Source: Geobacter sp. UBA698 (lineage in GTDB: Bacteria; Desulfobacterota; Desulfuromonadia; Geobacterales; Pseudopelobacteraceae). From it: a stretch of DNA of 40,634 nucleotides. Below the pieces are notes generated by a model, which was not told the origin of the DNA, searched no databases, and saw nothing but the letters and a program-made list of their open reading frames with translations. Where the stretch lies: contig DBMM01000130.1 of assembly GCA_002298925.1 (NCBI GenBank), forward strand, positions 6,680-47,313, written 5' to 3'. Positions within the stretch are counted from its first letter, which is position 1. The number at the start of each line of letters is the position of its first letter. Position numbers and translations under genes: made by a program. Positions 7,789 to 16,183 of the stretch are shown here, in pieces.

Positions 7789-8961
7789 ATGATAAATAGC
7801 CAAAACCTGATTCTTATCGAAGGCGCCGCCACCTATGAAAGGATCCTGAGCGACGTTCGCGAAGTTGAAATTGATGAAGGCATTCGACACATCAAGGATT
7901 TTCTCAAAATATATCCTGATTTTGCCCGTGCCCACAATGACCTGGCGGTACTCTGCCTTCGAGCAGGCGATTCCCTCAAGGCGCTTGCCCATCATGAGAA
8001 GGCCCACAAGCTTGACCCGGCCAATATCACCTATCAGAAAAATCTGGCAGATTTCTATTTTATCGAGCTTGAGTGGACCGGCGATGCCATACACATCTAC
8101 CTTGATATCCTTAAAGACAATCCCTTTGACATCGAGGCGCTCAACGCCCTTGGCTACATCAGCCTGCAGATCGGCCGCAAAGAGCAGGCCCGCCAGTACT
8201 TTAGCCGAACCCTGCAACTGGACAGCAACAACCAAAATGCCCAGCAGGCGCTCCAACAACTGCCCGCTCCAGGAGAATCAGCAGCTGCTCCACAGCCCCA
8301 GGCGACAGCGCAGTCAGCACCTGCTCTGAGAATGCAGCAACCGGCCACGCCACCTGTGCAACCCGCACCACCGGCGCCACCAGTTCAGCCTGCTTCTGCG
8401 CCAGCAACACCTCCGTTCCAGGATCTCTTCAAAGTAGCCCAGCCTGCCCCTGCAACAGCACAGCCACAGAAACAGTCCGAGCCCCCACGTTCGGCCAATC
8501 AGTTGTACAAGGAGGGGCTCCAACTGGCAAACTCAGGCAAGAACGATGAAGCCATCAAACTGCTGGAAAAGCTGCTTGAACAAGAACCTGACCATGCCGT
8601 CGCCCACAACGACCTTGGGGTGCTCTATCAGAAAAGCGGCGATATCAACAAATCGCGTCGCCATCATGAAGAGGCAGCCAGGCTGCAGCCAGCCAACAAG
8701 ATCTTCCAGAAAAACCTGGCCGACCTCCTTTGCGTCGAGTTCAACGAACTTGAAGAGGCTCTCAGCATCTACATCCGTCTGCAGGCCAAGGCGCCCCAGG
8801 ATATTGAGATTCTTAAGGCGATCGCCTCGGTCTGCCTCAGTGTCGGCAAGTATGCAGACGCCCGTTTTTTCCTGGAGAGGATTCTGACACTGCAGCCCTG
8901 GGACCGTGAAGCCCAGCAGGCGCTAAAAGAACTGGAAACCGCCGGTAAGGACAAAATCTAA
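7789..8961 (+). CDS. duplicated TPR scaffold protein with Pro/Ala/Gln-rich linker
   Basis: The 390-residue product is made of two homologous TPR halves (about residues 40-155 and 245-385). They share HNDLxVL, HHExAxxLxPAN, QKNLAD and QQAL motifs in the same order. They are joined by a low-complexity linker (about 163-240) rich in Pro, Ala and Gln. No catalytic domain or membrane segment is visible, so it is probably a protein-interaction scaffold in the cytoplasm. ATG 7789 follows GGGGAG by 9 nt. The gene ends 2 nt before a GT4 gene, suggesting that the scaffold and the enzyme work together. Confidence 0.82.
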   Translation: MINSQNLILIEGAATYERILSDVREVEIDEGIRHIKDFLKIYPDFARAHNDLAVLCLRAGDSLKALAHHEKAHKLDPANITYQKNLADFYFIELEWTGDAIHIYLDILKDNPFDIEALNALGYISLQIGRKEQARQYFSRTLQLDSNNQNAQQALQQLPAPGESAAAPQPQATAQSAPALRMQQPATPPVQPAPPAPPVQPASAPATPPFQDLFKVAQPAPATAQPQKQSEPPRSANQLYKEGLQLANSGKNDEAIKLLEKLLEQEPDHAVAHNDLGVLYQKSGDINKSRRHHEEAARLQPANKIFQKNLADLLCVEFNELEEALSIYIRLQAKAPQDIEILKAIASVCLSVGKYADARFFLERILTLQPWDREAQQALKELETAGKDKI

Positions 8962-8963
8962 AG

Positions 8964-10004
8964 ATGAAGGTTTCAATGCCCATCGGCAGGGCCCACGGCT
9001 GGGGCATCGCCGGCAGTTACCTCACCAATGAGATAGCCAAGCTCCCATTCATAGAAGGTGTCACCTTACATTGCATCAGTGGCCATGATTTCCGGCCGAT
9101 GAACCCGGCCGACTGGAACAGGATCAACATCGGCTACTGTTTCTTTGAAAACGATATCGAGGCACTGCATCACACACGACGCGCTGCCGGCGAATGGGAT
9201 TTTATCGTGGCCGGTTCCTCTTGGTGTGAATACCAGTTGCGGATTGGCGGTGTCAAAAATACCGCCACTATTCTTCAAGGGATTGACCCTGCCAATTTTC
9301 ATTACCTTCCAAAGCGGCCGGAGGATGGCCGCTTCATCGTTTTCTCCGGTGGGAAATTTGAATACCGCAAGGGGCAGGATCTAGTCATTGCCGCGATGCG
9401 CGAATTCATGCAGCGCCATGATGATGCCTATCTGGCCTGTTCCTGGATCAATCAGTGGCCTTTTTCCGTGGCAACGATGGCCCAGTCTCATCATATCCGC
9501 TTCAACATGACCAACGATGAATGCATTACCATCCTGCAGCGTACCCTCGAACAAAATGGTATTCCAGCTGACCGGGTCTTTCTCGCACCACTGATCGACA
9601 ACACGCTCATCCGCCAAATTTACCAGCAAACCGATATCGGTATTTTCCCCAATCGCTGCGAAGGTGGCAACAACATGGTGATGTGCGAATACATGGCCTG
9701 CGGCCGTACAGTCATCGCCAGCGATGCAACCGGCCATGCCGATGTCATCACCCCTTCCAACGCCTTTCCTTTGACCAAATACACCCCGATTGTGGCCCAG
9801 GATCAAGCCGGTCAACCGGCTGGTATCTGGCAGGAACCCTCTGTTGTGGAACTCCTCGAAAAGCTGGAGCTGGCCTACCAGAATCGTGACCTCTGCCTGC
9901 ATAAAGGCAAAGTGGCTGCTGAGGACATGAAAAATCTCTCCTGGGAAAAAGCAGGCCGTGAATTTCACTCAATTGGTGCGCGACTTGCACTAACCGAACT
10001 TTGA
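8964..10004 (+). CDS. GT4-family (GT-B fold) glycosyltransferase
   Basis: This 346-residue enzyme has a GT-B layout. The N-terminal Rossmann half begins MKVSMPIGRAHGWGIAGSYL. The C-terminal donor half contains FSGGKFEYRKGQDLVIAAM, then the GT4 signature region CEGGNNMVMCEYMACGRTVIAS (around residue 233), whose first Glu corresponds to the EX7E motif used for nucleotide-sugar binding. It would transfer a sugar from an NDP-sugar with retention of configuration. The start lies 2 nt after the TPR gene stop, with AAGGA upstream. The donor and acceptor cannot be told from sequence. Position suggests assembly of the island's glycan. Confidence 0.85.
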   Translation: MKVSMPIGRAHGWGIAGSYLTNEIAKLPFIEGVTLHCISGHDFRPMNPADWNRINIGYCFFENDIEALHHTRRAAGEWDFIVAGSSWCEYQLRIGGVKNTATILQGIDPANFHYLPKRPEDGRFIVFSGGKFEYRKGQDLVIAAMREFMQRHDDAYLACSWINQWPFSVATMAQSHHIRFNMTNDECITILQRTLEQNGIPADRVFLAPLIDNTLIRQIYQQTDIGIFPNRCEGGNNMVMCEYMACGRTVIASDATGHADVITPSNAFPLTKYTPIVAQDQAGQPAGIWQEPSVVELLEKLELAYQNRDLCLHKGKVAAEDMKNLSWEKAGREFHSIGARLALTEL

Positions 10005-10054
10005 ACTAAAAGCTTGCTGTTCCAATCATGGACACTTTTCCAAGGAATCAAGAA

Positions 10055-11998
10055 ATGATTGATCTACACGTTTGGCTGGCCTATGTCGCCTACCCGGTAA
10101 CCACTGCTGTTTACTTCGAAAGAGCCCTACGAAAGCGCTGCCGGACCACAACAATCGGCCCCCCTCTGCCAAGAGAATTGATCGAAAAGTGGCAGCTGCA
10201 GAATATGAACCTGCCGCTGACCGAGCAGGAAATCTCTACCGGCCCAACCCCGGACATAGCTGAGATCATTGCCAGTACTGCTCCCAAAGATCAACCGGAC
10301 CTGTACCTATGGATCGAATCGGTCGGTGGACATTACCCGGTAAACCTCACTGCGCTACCTTGTCCCAAGGCCTGCTACCTTATTGATAGCCATCTCAACC
10401 TTCCAATTCACCTTGAGTGGGCACAAAATTTTGACGTGGTCTTCATCGCCCAGCGCGAGTATCTGGATGATTTCCGCAAGCTAGGGATGAAGGTTCATTG
10501 GCTTCCGCTGGGTTGCGATCCGGAGGTGCATCGTCAGCATGACGTTCCCAAGATTCACCCTGTGGGATTCGTTGGCGGTGTGATGCCCGGATCTCGCCGA
10601 CAGCAGCTGCTGTCCAAGCTAGCCGACGAAATCCCCGTCCATTACGAGCGCTGCTTCTGGGACGAAATGGCCCTGCTTTTTTCCCGATCCGACATAGTTT
10701 TCAATGAAGCTGTTCGTAACGATCTAAACATGCGGGTTTTCGAAGTCATGTCAACTGGCAGCTTTCTATTGACCGACATGGCCAGAAACAGCGGTCAGGA
10801 CGAACTTTTCAGAGATGGCGAAGACTATGGCGTCTATAACGACAACAACATCTGTGATGTTGCAAAATTTTATCTGAACAATGAAGAACTCCGAAAGCAG
10901 ATTGCCAGCCGCGGGCAGCGCCTTGCCCACAATGCCCATACCTACGGTCACCGCGTTGATGACCTGCTATCCGTTGCCCTGGATAATAGACCGGATACTT
11001 TCTCAGCCCGAGAGCTGAGGGAGCGATCCCTGGTTGGCCTGGCTGCAGTAGATGAAGGTCTTTCCTCTGGCCTCTGCATAAGCGATGTTACCAGAAGTTT
11101 TGTCATCCCTGTTTTGGACATGTCGCCAGCCAGCGAGTACAACATCCTCACCCTGCTGCAGGACCTGCAGCAGGTTCCCGGTGACGTGATAGTCGTGTTC
11201 AACGGACAGGAGGTGGCTGATAAACTAAAAGACCACCCCCGCATTACCCGTTACGCAATAATGAAGCAAAATATCGGTGTGGCGCGTGCCTGGAATCTGG
11301 GGTTGGAGATTGCTGCCACACCAACGGTATTTATCCTGAACGCCGATCTTCATGTAGAGGAATCGGCCATAGATGCCCTTGAGCAGGCACTTATTTCCCT
11401 TCCGAATGCCGCCTGCGTCGGCCCCCAGGGTTCATTTTTTGAATTCGCTCTGGCCCGGGATTATACCTACTTCGACAAAGGCACCTTCAGTCAACCTATG
11501 GAGATAGATGCCGTCTCTGGGTTTTTCTTTGCCATAAAGCTCCAGCACTTCAATGACAAGACCATCCGCTTCGAAAACGCTTATACACCCTGTTATTTTG
11601 AGGAGTGGGATCTGGGTCTGCAAATCAAAAGCGCCGGACTCAAAAGTTACATTGTGCCGACCTCCGCTTATGACCACCACTGGAGCGGCACGATAAGGGC
11701 TCTGCGTGAGATCAGCTTCTATGAAAGGTCCGAAACAGCCGGCGAGATTTTACTTCGTAACCGAATATTGTTTCTTAATAAATGGCGAGGGATTACCGGT
11801 CGGGAAAACAATCGGCATGTTTTGAAAAGTGGTTTTATAGACTTCGCAACCAACACTGCCTCTAACTTGATAGAACAGGGAAAGTGCGAAGAGAGCAGAA
11901 AATTGGTAGATTACGTTGCGCAACGCTGTCCGGAAGAATCAACCATAGTTACGTTTAAAAGATTTATTGAGGTTATGGTCTCTAAAGCCGGGCAATAA
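10055..11998 (+). CDS. two-domain glycosyltransferase: CgeB/GT4-like plus GT2
   Basis: The product has about 647 residues with two glycosyltransferase domains. Residues about 80-325 look like the CgeB/GT4-like GT-B family (SDIVFNEAVRNDLNMRVFE and VMSTGSFLLTD near 228). Residues about 348-560 form a GT2-type GT-A domain with SFVIPVLDMS, QNIGVARAWNLGLE and ILNADLHVE, resembling rhamnosyltransferase-like GT2 enzymes. One polypeptide may therefore add two successive sugars. ATG 10055 was chosen because AAGGA lies 8 nt upstream. An in-frame ATG at 10028 would add nine residues but lacks a good site. The gene sits in line with the GT4 gene before it. Confidence 0.83.
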   Translation: MIDLHVWLAYVAYPVTTAVYFERALRKRCRTTTIGPPLPRELIEKWQLQNMNLPLTEQEISTGPTPDIAEIIASTAPKDQPDLYLWIESVGGHYPVNLTALPCPKACYLIDSHLNLPIHLEWAQNFDVVFIAQREYLDDFRKLGMKVHWLPLGCDPEVHRQHDVPKIHPVGFVGGVMPGSRRQQLLSKLADEIPVHYERCFWDEMALLFSRSDIVFNEAVRNDLNMRVFEVMSTGSFLLTDMARNSGQDELFRDGEDYGVYNDNNICDVAKFYLNNEELRKQIASRGQRLAHNAHTYGHRVDDLLSVALDNRPDTFSARELRERSLVGLAAVDEGLSSGLCISDVTRSFVIPVLDMSPASEYNILTLLQDLQQVPGDVIVVFNGQEVADKLKDHPRITRYAIMKQNIGVARAWNLGLEIAATPTVFILNADLHVEESAIDALEQALISLPNAACVGPQGSFFEFALARDYTYFDKGTFSQPMEIDAVSGFFFAIKLQHFNDKTIRFENAYTPCYFEEWDLGLQIKSAGLKSYIVPTSAYDHHWSGTIRALREISFYERSETAGEILLRNRILFLNKWRGITGRENNRHVLKSGFIDFATNTASNLIEQGKCEESRKLVDYVAQRCPEESTIVTFKRFIEVMVSKAGQ

Positions 11999-12150
11999 AA
12001 ATGTCACTAACTGCATCAACAGCTTAAGACAGAACAGCATGCATCGGTCGATACCCTCAACAGGAGCTGTTTGCTTGCACTTAAAAAATCAACCATCTTG
12101 TTGATTGACCAGCAATATGGTGAAGACCCGCAAGGAAGTATCAAGCGTTT

Positions 12151-12155
12151 GGAGG
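12151..12155 (+). promoter_or_regulatory. ribosome-binding site fixing the start at 12162
   Basis: GGAGG is placed 6 nt before ATG 12162. Upstream in-frame TTG 12105 and ATG 12117 lack comparable sites, so the shorter protein is favoured. Confidence 0.7.
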
Positions 12156-12161
12156 CAATAT

Positions 12162-13046
12162 ATGTTAAATTCTTCAGCTGATTACCAGCAAGTCACTGCG
12201 ACCATCAAATCACTCACGATTGAGCCGGTGACCGATGCCGAAAAGGTCATGCTTGACCGGGTCAATTCCATCCAGCATATGTTGTCACCGCTCGAGCCGC
12301 TTGCCCTGAACAGGCTGTGTAAGAAGCTTCCAGACAAGGCAAAAATACTTGAAATTGGATCCTACCAAGGGGGATCAACAGTCGCGATTGGTCATGCCAT
12401 TGCAGGAACTAGCTCTACATTGTACTGTGTTGATACTTGGTTTGACTTTATCGGGCTACATGATTTTGCTGATGTTGACCGTTCGGCAATAGCAGATGAC
12501 TTAGTTGTTTTTAGCAATTTTTTAAAGAACACCTCTTTTTTTTCAGACAATTTGCGTGTGCTAAAGGGAAAGGCATCTGCATTTGCAGAGCTACTTGCTG
12601 GCGCAGGGTTTGATCTGATTTTTATTGATGGCGCTCATGATTATGAATCGGTTCGAAACGATATCAAAATTGCCTTTTCTGCACTTAAGCCAGGAGGTTT
12701 GATTTGCGGTCACGACTATCATACAGCCGGGAAGGGAGTCGTGCGTGCGGTGACCGAACTGGTCGCTGCTGTGCCATCTATAAAAGTTAAACAAGTGATA
12801 GATCACACGAGTATTTGGTTCGCTGTAGTGGAAACACCTCGCTATGAATATCAAAGTACGGTTATCTCCGACCTATGCAATAATAATCAGTTAGAAGAAG
12901 CCTTATTAAGGTCCGAGAGAGCTCTTGCCGAGCATGGGACCGAGGAAATGGCCAAGTTTGTCTCCGCCATAAAAACAGAAATGCTGAAAAAAACAGAAAC
13001 AATTACTGATGCAATACATCATGTCTCATTATTGTCATCCAATTGA
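12162..13046 (+). CDS. class I SAM-dependent methyltransferase (Methyltransf_24-like)
   Basis: The protein has 294 residues. SAM-binding motif I is KILEIGSYQGGSTVAIG (near residue 60), and LIFIDGAHDYESVRNDI (near 150) is typical of the Methyltransf_24 / macrocin-O-methyltransferase-like group. GGLICGHDYH follows. Such enzymes often O-methylate sugars or natural products. The C-terminal 60 residues are helical and unassigned. The gene opens an AT-rich patch that continues through the next gene, unlike the GC-rich flanks, suggesting later acquisition. Probable role: methylation of a glycan residue. The exact acceptor is unknown. Confidence 0.82.
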   Translation: MLNSSADYQQVTATIKSLTIEPVTDAEKVMLDRVNSIQHMLSPLEPLALNRLCKKLPDKAKILEIGSYQGGSTVAIGHAIAGTSSTLYCVDTWFDFIGLHDFADVDRSAIADDLVVFSNFLKNTSFFSDNLRVLKGKASAFAELLAGAGFDLIFIDGAHDYESVRNDIKIAFSALKPGGLICGHDYHTAGKGVVRAVTELVAAVPSIKVKQVIDHTSIWFAVVETPRYEYQSTVISDLCNNNQLEEALLRSERALAEHGTEEMAKFVSAIKTEMLKKTETITDAIHHVSLLSSN

Positions 13047-13067
13047 TGCTCGGAGACTGGAGCTGCA

Positions 13068-14720
13068 ATGAATAATTCTATCTTCAATTGTTTTGCCGGG
13101 AAAAAAGTCCTGTTCCAATTACCCGACACAATCAAGGAAACTATCTATTGCGCGAGATATCTAAAAGATATTGAAGGGAGTGGTGGTCAGTTTTATGTTG
13201 AAGATGTCCATGGACTCAGTGATGTCTTTAGGCTGGTCAATCCCAGTGTCTCGATTCTAGGGAGAGAGGAGACCAGCAAGTATAGATTTGATGTTATCTA
13301 CAGCTTAAGCAAACTGCGCTTTTTTATGCCGAAAGATGAAGGCGCCTTAACATCTCCTTATGTCGAGGCGCCGGCAGATTTTCAGAAAGAAGCTCAATCC
13401 CACGCAGAAAAAAGCGGTTTAAGCAAAGTGGGCTTAGGGTTACACAACGAGGATACCAACTACAGGATCAAGTTGTCTGATCTAAGTCACAACCTGACAA
13501 TCCAACAACAGGGAAAAACTAAGTTCTTTTCCTTTACCGAGCACCCGGCCATTGAAGAAAACCCTGGTAAGATGCAGATAAGTCAATTCTCCATCGATCA
13601 GCATGGTTTCTCCACATTGATATGCCTACTGACAGTGATGGATATTATAATTTCTTTGGAGAATACATTTGCACACCTAGCTGGTGCTTTGGGCAAGCCT
13701 GTCTGGCTGCTTGTGCCCTTCGGTACCGATGAAAAATCGGTGTTTAATTTTATCCGTTCATATCCTCTGGTGACGGTCTTCCGACAAAAAGATCCCTCAG
13801 ACTGGTCCGAAGTCTTACAAAATATCGCACTACTGAGGTTGCTCCAGCCTAAGGACCTCATTTTCAGTCCCTTTAACGTAGTGGGTGGACAGATCCCAAT
13901 GATCGATACGCTGCCACTGCCTGATTTTGAAATCGAATCTCCAGACGACCTTTCCGAACTCATTTCTGCCGATATAGGCAAGTTGACTAATATTCAGATA
14001 GAAACGACCTCCATCTGTAATCTTCGCTGCCCCTATTGCCCCAATGCAACTGTGGGACGTCCCGCCGCATATATGCAGGCCGATACTTTTTATAAAATTA
14101 TTGACAGCTTGAGAGACTTTAACAGCAGCTATTCAGGATCTATAGCCCCCCATTTCTATGGAGAACCGCTAATTGACAAACGAATGGAGGACTTCATTTC
14201 CTACGCAAGAAAAACCTTCCCCAAGGCCTATCTTGAAATCTACACCAACGGAGAATTACTTACCGTCGACAGATATCTTTCATTGAAAGAAGCAGGGGTT
14301 GATATCTTCAAAATCTCGCAGCATACTGAGATGCCTTCACAAATTCTCTCCCACACGTTATCGTACATTAAGCAGAATCATCCTGAATTGTTCACTGTTG
14401 ACTTCAAGATTTTTTACAATACGCCTAACAAGCTTAATCGTGGTGGCTTGGTTTCTGAAAGCGGTGTATCAGAAGAGGTACTCAAGAAAGTTGGCTCCTG
14501 CAGTTTTGCTCACAGGGTGATGACCTTTGACTATCATGGTAACGCGCTTCTATGCTGCAATGATTACCTTTCCAGATGCTCTTTTGGCAATATCTCCGAG
14601 TCCAGCATTAGTGAGATCTGGAACAGCAGTCGGTACAAAAAGGTTCGAAATCTCGTAGTTCTCGGCTTCCTGCCAGTCGGCTTGTGTCGAGCTTGTATTT
14701 ATGGGACAGCCTATCAATGA
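13068..14720 (+). CDS. degenerate GT9-like domain fused to radical-SAM/SPASM-type enzyme
   Basis: This is a 550-residue fusion. Residues about 1-265 align in order with the GT9-like module found elsewhere in the window: GKKVLFQLPDTIKETIYCARYL sits where GxGD-IQFxRYxP normally is, followed by ENTFAHLAGALGKPVW and TVFRQKDPSDW. The GxGD loop and the Asp of the DTAVAH motif are lost, so sugar transfer is doubtful. Residues about 305-550 are a radical-SAM domain with Cys317, Cys321 and Cys324 (CNLRCPYC). C-terminal Cys residues (CCNDY, CSF, CRAC) resemble a SPASM/twitch auxiliary cluster. ATG 13068 has GGAG 5 nt upstream. The dead GT-like part may serve as a docking or sugar-recognition domain for the radical chemistry. 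The gene lies in an AT-rich patch. Confidence 0.82.
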   Translation: MNNSIFNCFAGKKVLFQLPDTIKETIYCARYLKDIEGSGGQFYVEDVHGLSDVFRLVNPSVSILGREETSKYRFDVIYSLSKLRFFMPKDEGALTSPYVEAPADFQKEAQSHAEKSGLSKVGLGLHNEDTNYRIKLSDLSHNLTIQQQGKTKFFSFTEHPAIEENPGKMQISQFSIDQHGFSTLICLLTVMDIIISLENTFAHLAGALGKPVWLLVPFGTDEKSVFNFIRSYPLVTVFRQKDPSDWSEVLQNIALLRLLQPKDLIFSPFNVVGGQIPMIDTLPLPDFEIESPDDLSELISADIGKLTNIQIETTSICNLRCPYCPNATVGRPAAYMQADTFYKIIDSLRDFNSSYSGSIAPHFYGEPLIDKRMEDFISYARKTFPKAYLEIYTNGELLTVDRYLSLKEAGVDIFKISQHTEMPSQILSHTLSYIKQNHPELFTVDFKIFYNTPNKLNRGGLVSESGVSEEVLKKVGSCSFAHRVMTFDYHGNALLCCNDYLSRCSFGNISESSISEIWNSSRYKKVRNLVVLGFLPVGLCRACIYGTAYQ

Positions 14721-14954
14721 TGGATTTATTTACTCCTGGATGCTGGAACCTGTAAGAACCGGTATACCGTGAGGATGAATAGTGATTGCCTCCCTAATAA
14801 CTTCAGCAGTTTCAGTGGCAGAATCAGACCCAGGACACAGCTTGAAAAGACCCGTAATTGATCCTAGAGTTAGATGCCGCAGTCTAGCTATAAAACATGA
14901 TGTTGGGGAATCAGCAACTTTTTCTGCATACGTTTATCTAAAGGGTTAGAACAC
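14721..14954 (+). other. intergenic gap, 234 nt
   Basis: This AT-rich spacer has a TATAAA near 14890 but no well-spaced -35, and no FliA or sigma-54 element was seen. It may hold a promoter for the radical-SAM gene at 14955. No gene is supported here. Confidence 0.4.
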
Positions 14955-16166
14955 ATGTCAAAAAACCTGGAAAATCGTCCACAACCACAGGAGTGGACAC
15001 CATCCAAGCGATGGAATCCCTTCAACAGTTACAAGCTTTTGTCCCATGTACATCGTTGGCGTCAGATCAAGCGCGGCAAGCAGATACCGCCACCGGTGCT
15101 GATTACCGTTGACCCGACCAATGCCTGCAACTTCGGATGTGCCTGGTGCAACGCTGCTTTTGTGCGCACTCACCGCAAAGGAAGCCTCTCCGAGCAGTCC
15201 CTGATGCAGATTGCCGATTTTCTGCCCCGCTGGGGGGAAGGCAACAACATCTGGAAGCCCGGAGTGGAAGCCATCTGCGTGGCCGGTGGCGGAGAACCGC
15301 TGCTCAATCCGGCCACCGCTTCATTCATTGACCGGGTCATCGCCAATGGCATCGAGGTAGGTGTTGTTACCAACGGCAGCCTGATTTATCCGGCCATGGA
15401 CAGCCTTTCACACTGCACCTGGGTGGGGGTCTCGATGGATGCCGGCACGCCGGAAACCCTCAACAAGCTTAAGATGCTCAAGCCGGAGCTGAACACCTTT
15501 GATACCATCATCAACAACATCTCGACCCTTGTCGATTATGCCAAACGGCACAACCATCGCTTGGGCGCCAAGCACCCCGCCTATGGTGTCAGCTACAAGT
15601 ATCTGCTGTACAAGGATAATATCGGAGAAATTTATCAGGCAGCAAAACTGGCCAAGGAGATCGGCTGCAAGAACATTCACTTTCGGCCGGCCGGCACCAC
15701 CTGGGACAATGTGGGTACCCCCACCAACGCCATCCAGTTTACCCCTGACGAGATTCAATTGTTCAATGAACAGATTTCCAGAACTCTGGAATTGGACGAT
15801 GAGACCTTCAATGTCTATGGTATTACCCATAAGTTCAACTCTCAGTTTGATGCTTCCAATCATTTCCAGAAATGTTATGCCGTCTTCATGACCGCCGTCA
15901 TCATGCCGCCGGTCGGAAATGATGTCTCCAAAGACGCCTTTACCCTGGGACTCTGTTGCGACCGGCGGGGAGATGCCAAGCTGGAACTGGGAAACGACCT
16001 GGAGGATGTCAACCAGATCAACCAACTGTGGGGTAGTGAGAATCACTGGAAGATCCACGACAAAATCAAAATACGCGGCGAATGCCCCCGCTGTACCTAT
16101 CAGCCACACAACGAGATCTACGAGCAGGTCATCCTCAACGACAGCATGACCTATAAATTCATCTGA
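14955..16166 (+). CDS. radical-SAM protein with C-terminal Cys-rich tail
   Basis: The product has 403 residues. The radical-SAM cluster is in DPTNACNFGCAWCNAA (Cys58, Cys62, Cys65), with a GGGEPLLNP SAM-contact motif after it. The C-terminal third has Cys residues at CYAVF, LCCDRRG and GECPRCTYQ, as in SPASM-type proteins that bind extra Fe-S clusters. These enzymes generate a 5'-deoxyadenosyl radical. Substrates of relatives include peptides and sugars. It precedes a nucleotide-sugar dehydrogenase by 17 nt, so a carbohydrate substrate (dehydration, epimerisation or C-C chemistry) is plausible but not shown. An AAGGG-containing site precedes the ATG. Confidence 0.85.
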   Translation: MSKNLENRPQPQEWTPSKRWNPFNSYKLLSHVHRWRQIKRGKQIPPPVLITVDPTNACNFGCAWCNAAFVRTHRKGSLSEQSLMQIADFLPRWGEGNNIWKPGVEAICVAGGGEPLLNPATASFIDRVIANGIEVGVVTNGSLIYPAMDSLSHCTWVGVSMDAGTPETLNKLKMLKPELNTFDTIINNISTLVDYAKRHNHRLGAKHPAYGVSYKYLLYKDNIGEIYQAAKLAKEIGCKNIHFRPAGTTWDNVGTPTNAIQFTPDEIQLFNEQISRTLELDDETFNVYGITHKFNSQFDASNHFQKCYAVFMTAVIMPPVGNDVSKDAFTLGLCCDRRGDAKLELGNDLEDVNQINQLWGSENHWKIHDKIKIRGECPRCTYQPHNEIYEQVILNDSMTYKFI

Positions 16167-16183
16167 CAGAACAAGGGAAACAC

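Noticed and set aside
12011..12181. Open frame without a good start ahead of the methyltransferase gene (includes LLIDQQYGEDPQGSIKRLEA)
   Set aside because: It looks protein-like, perhaps a gene remnant, but it has no start codon with a ribosome-binding site and no family match.
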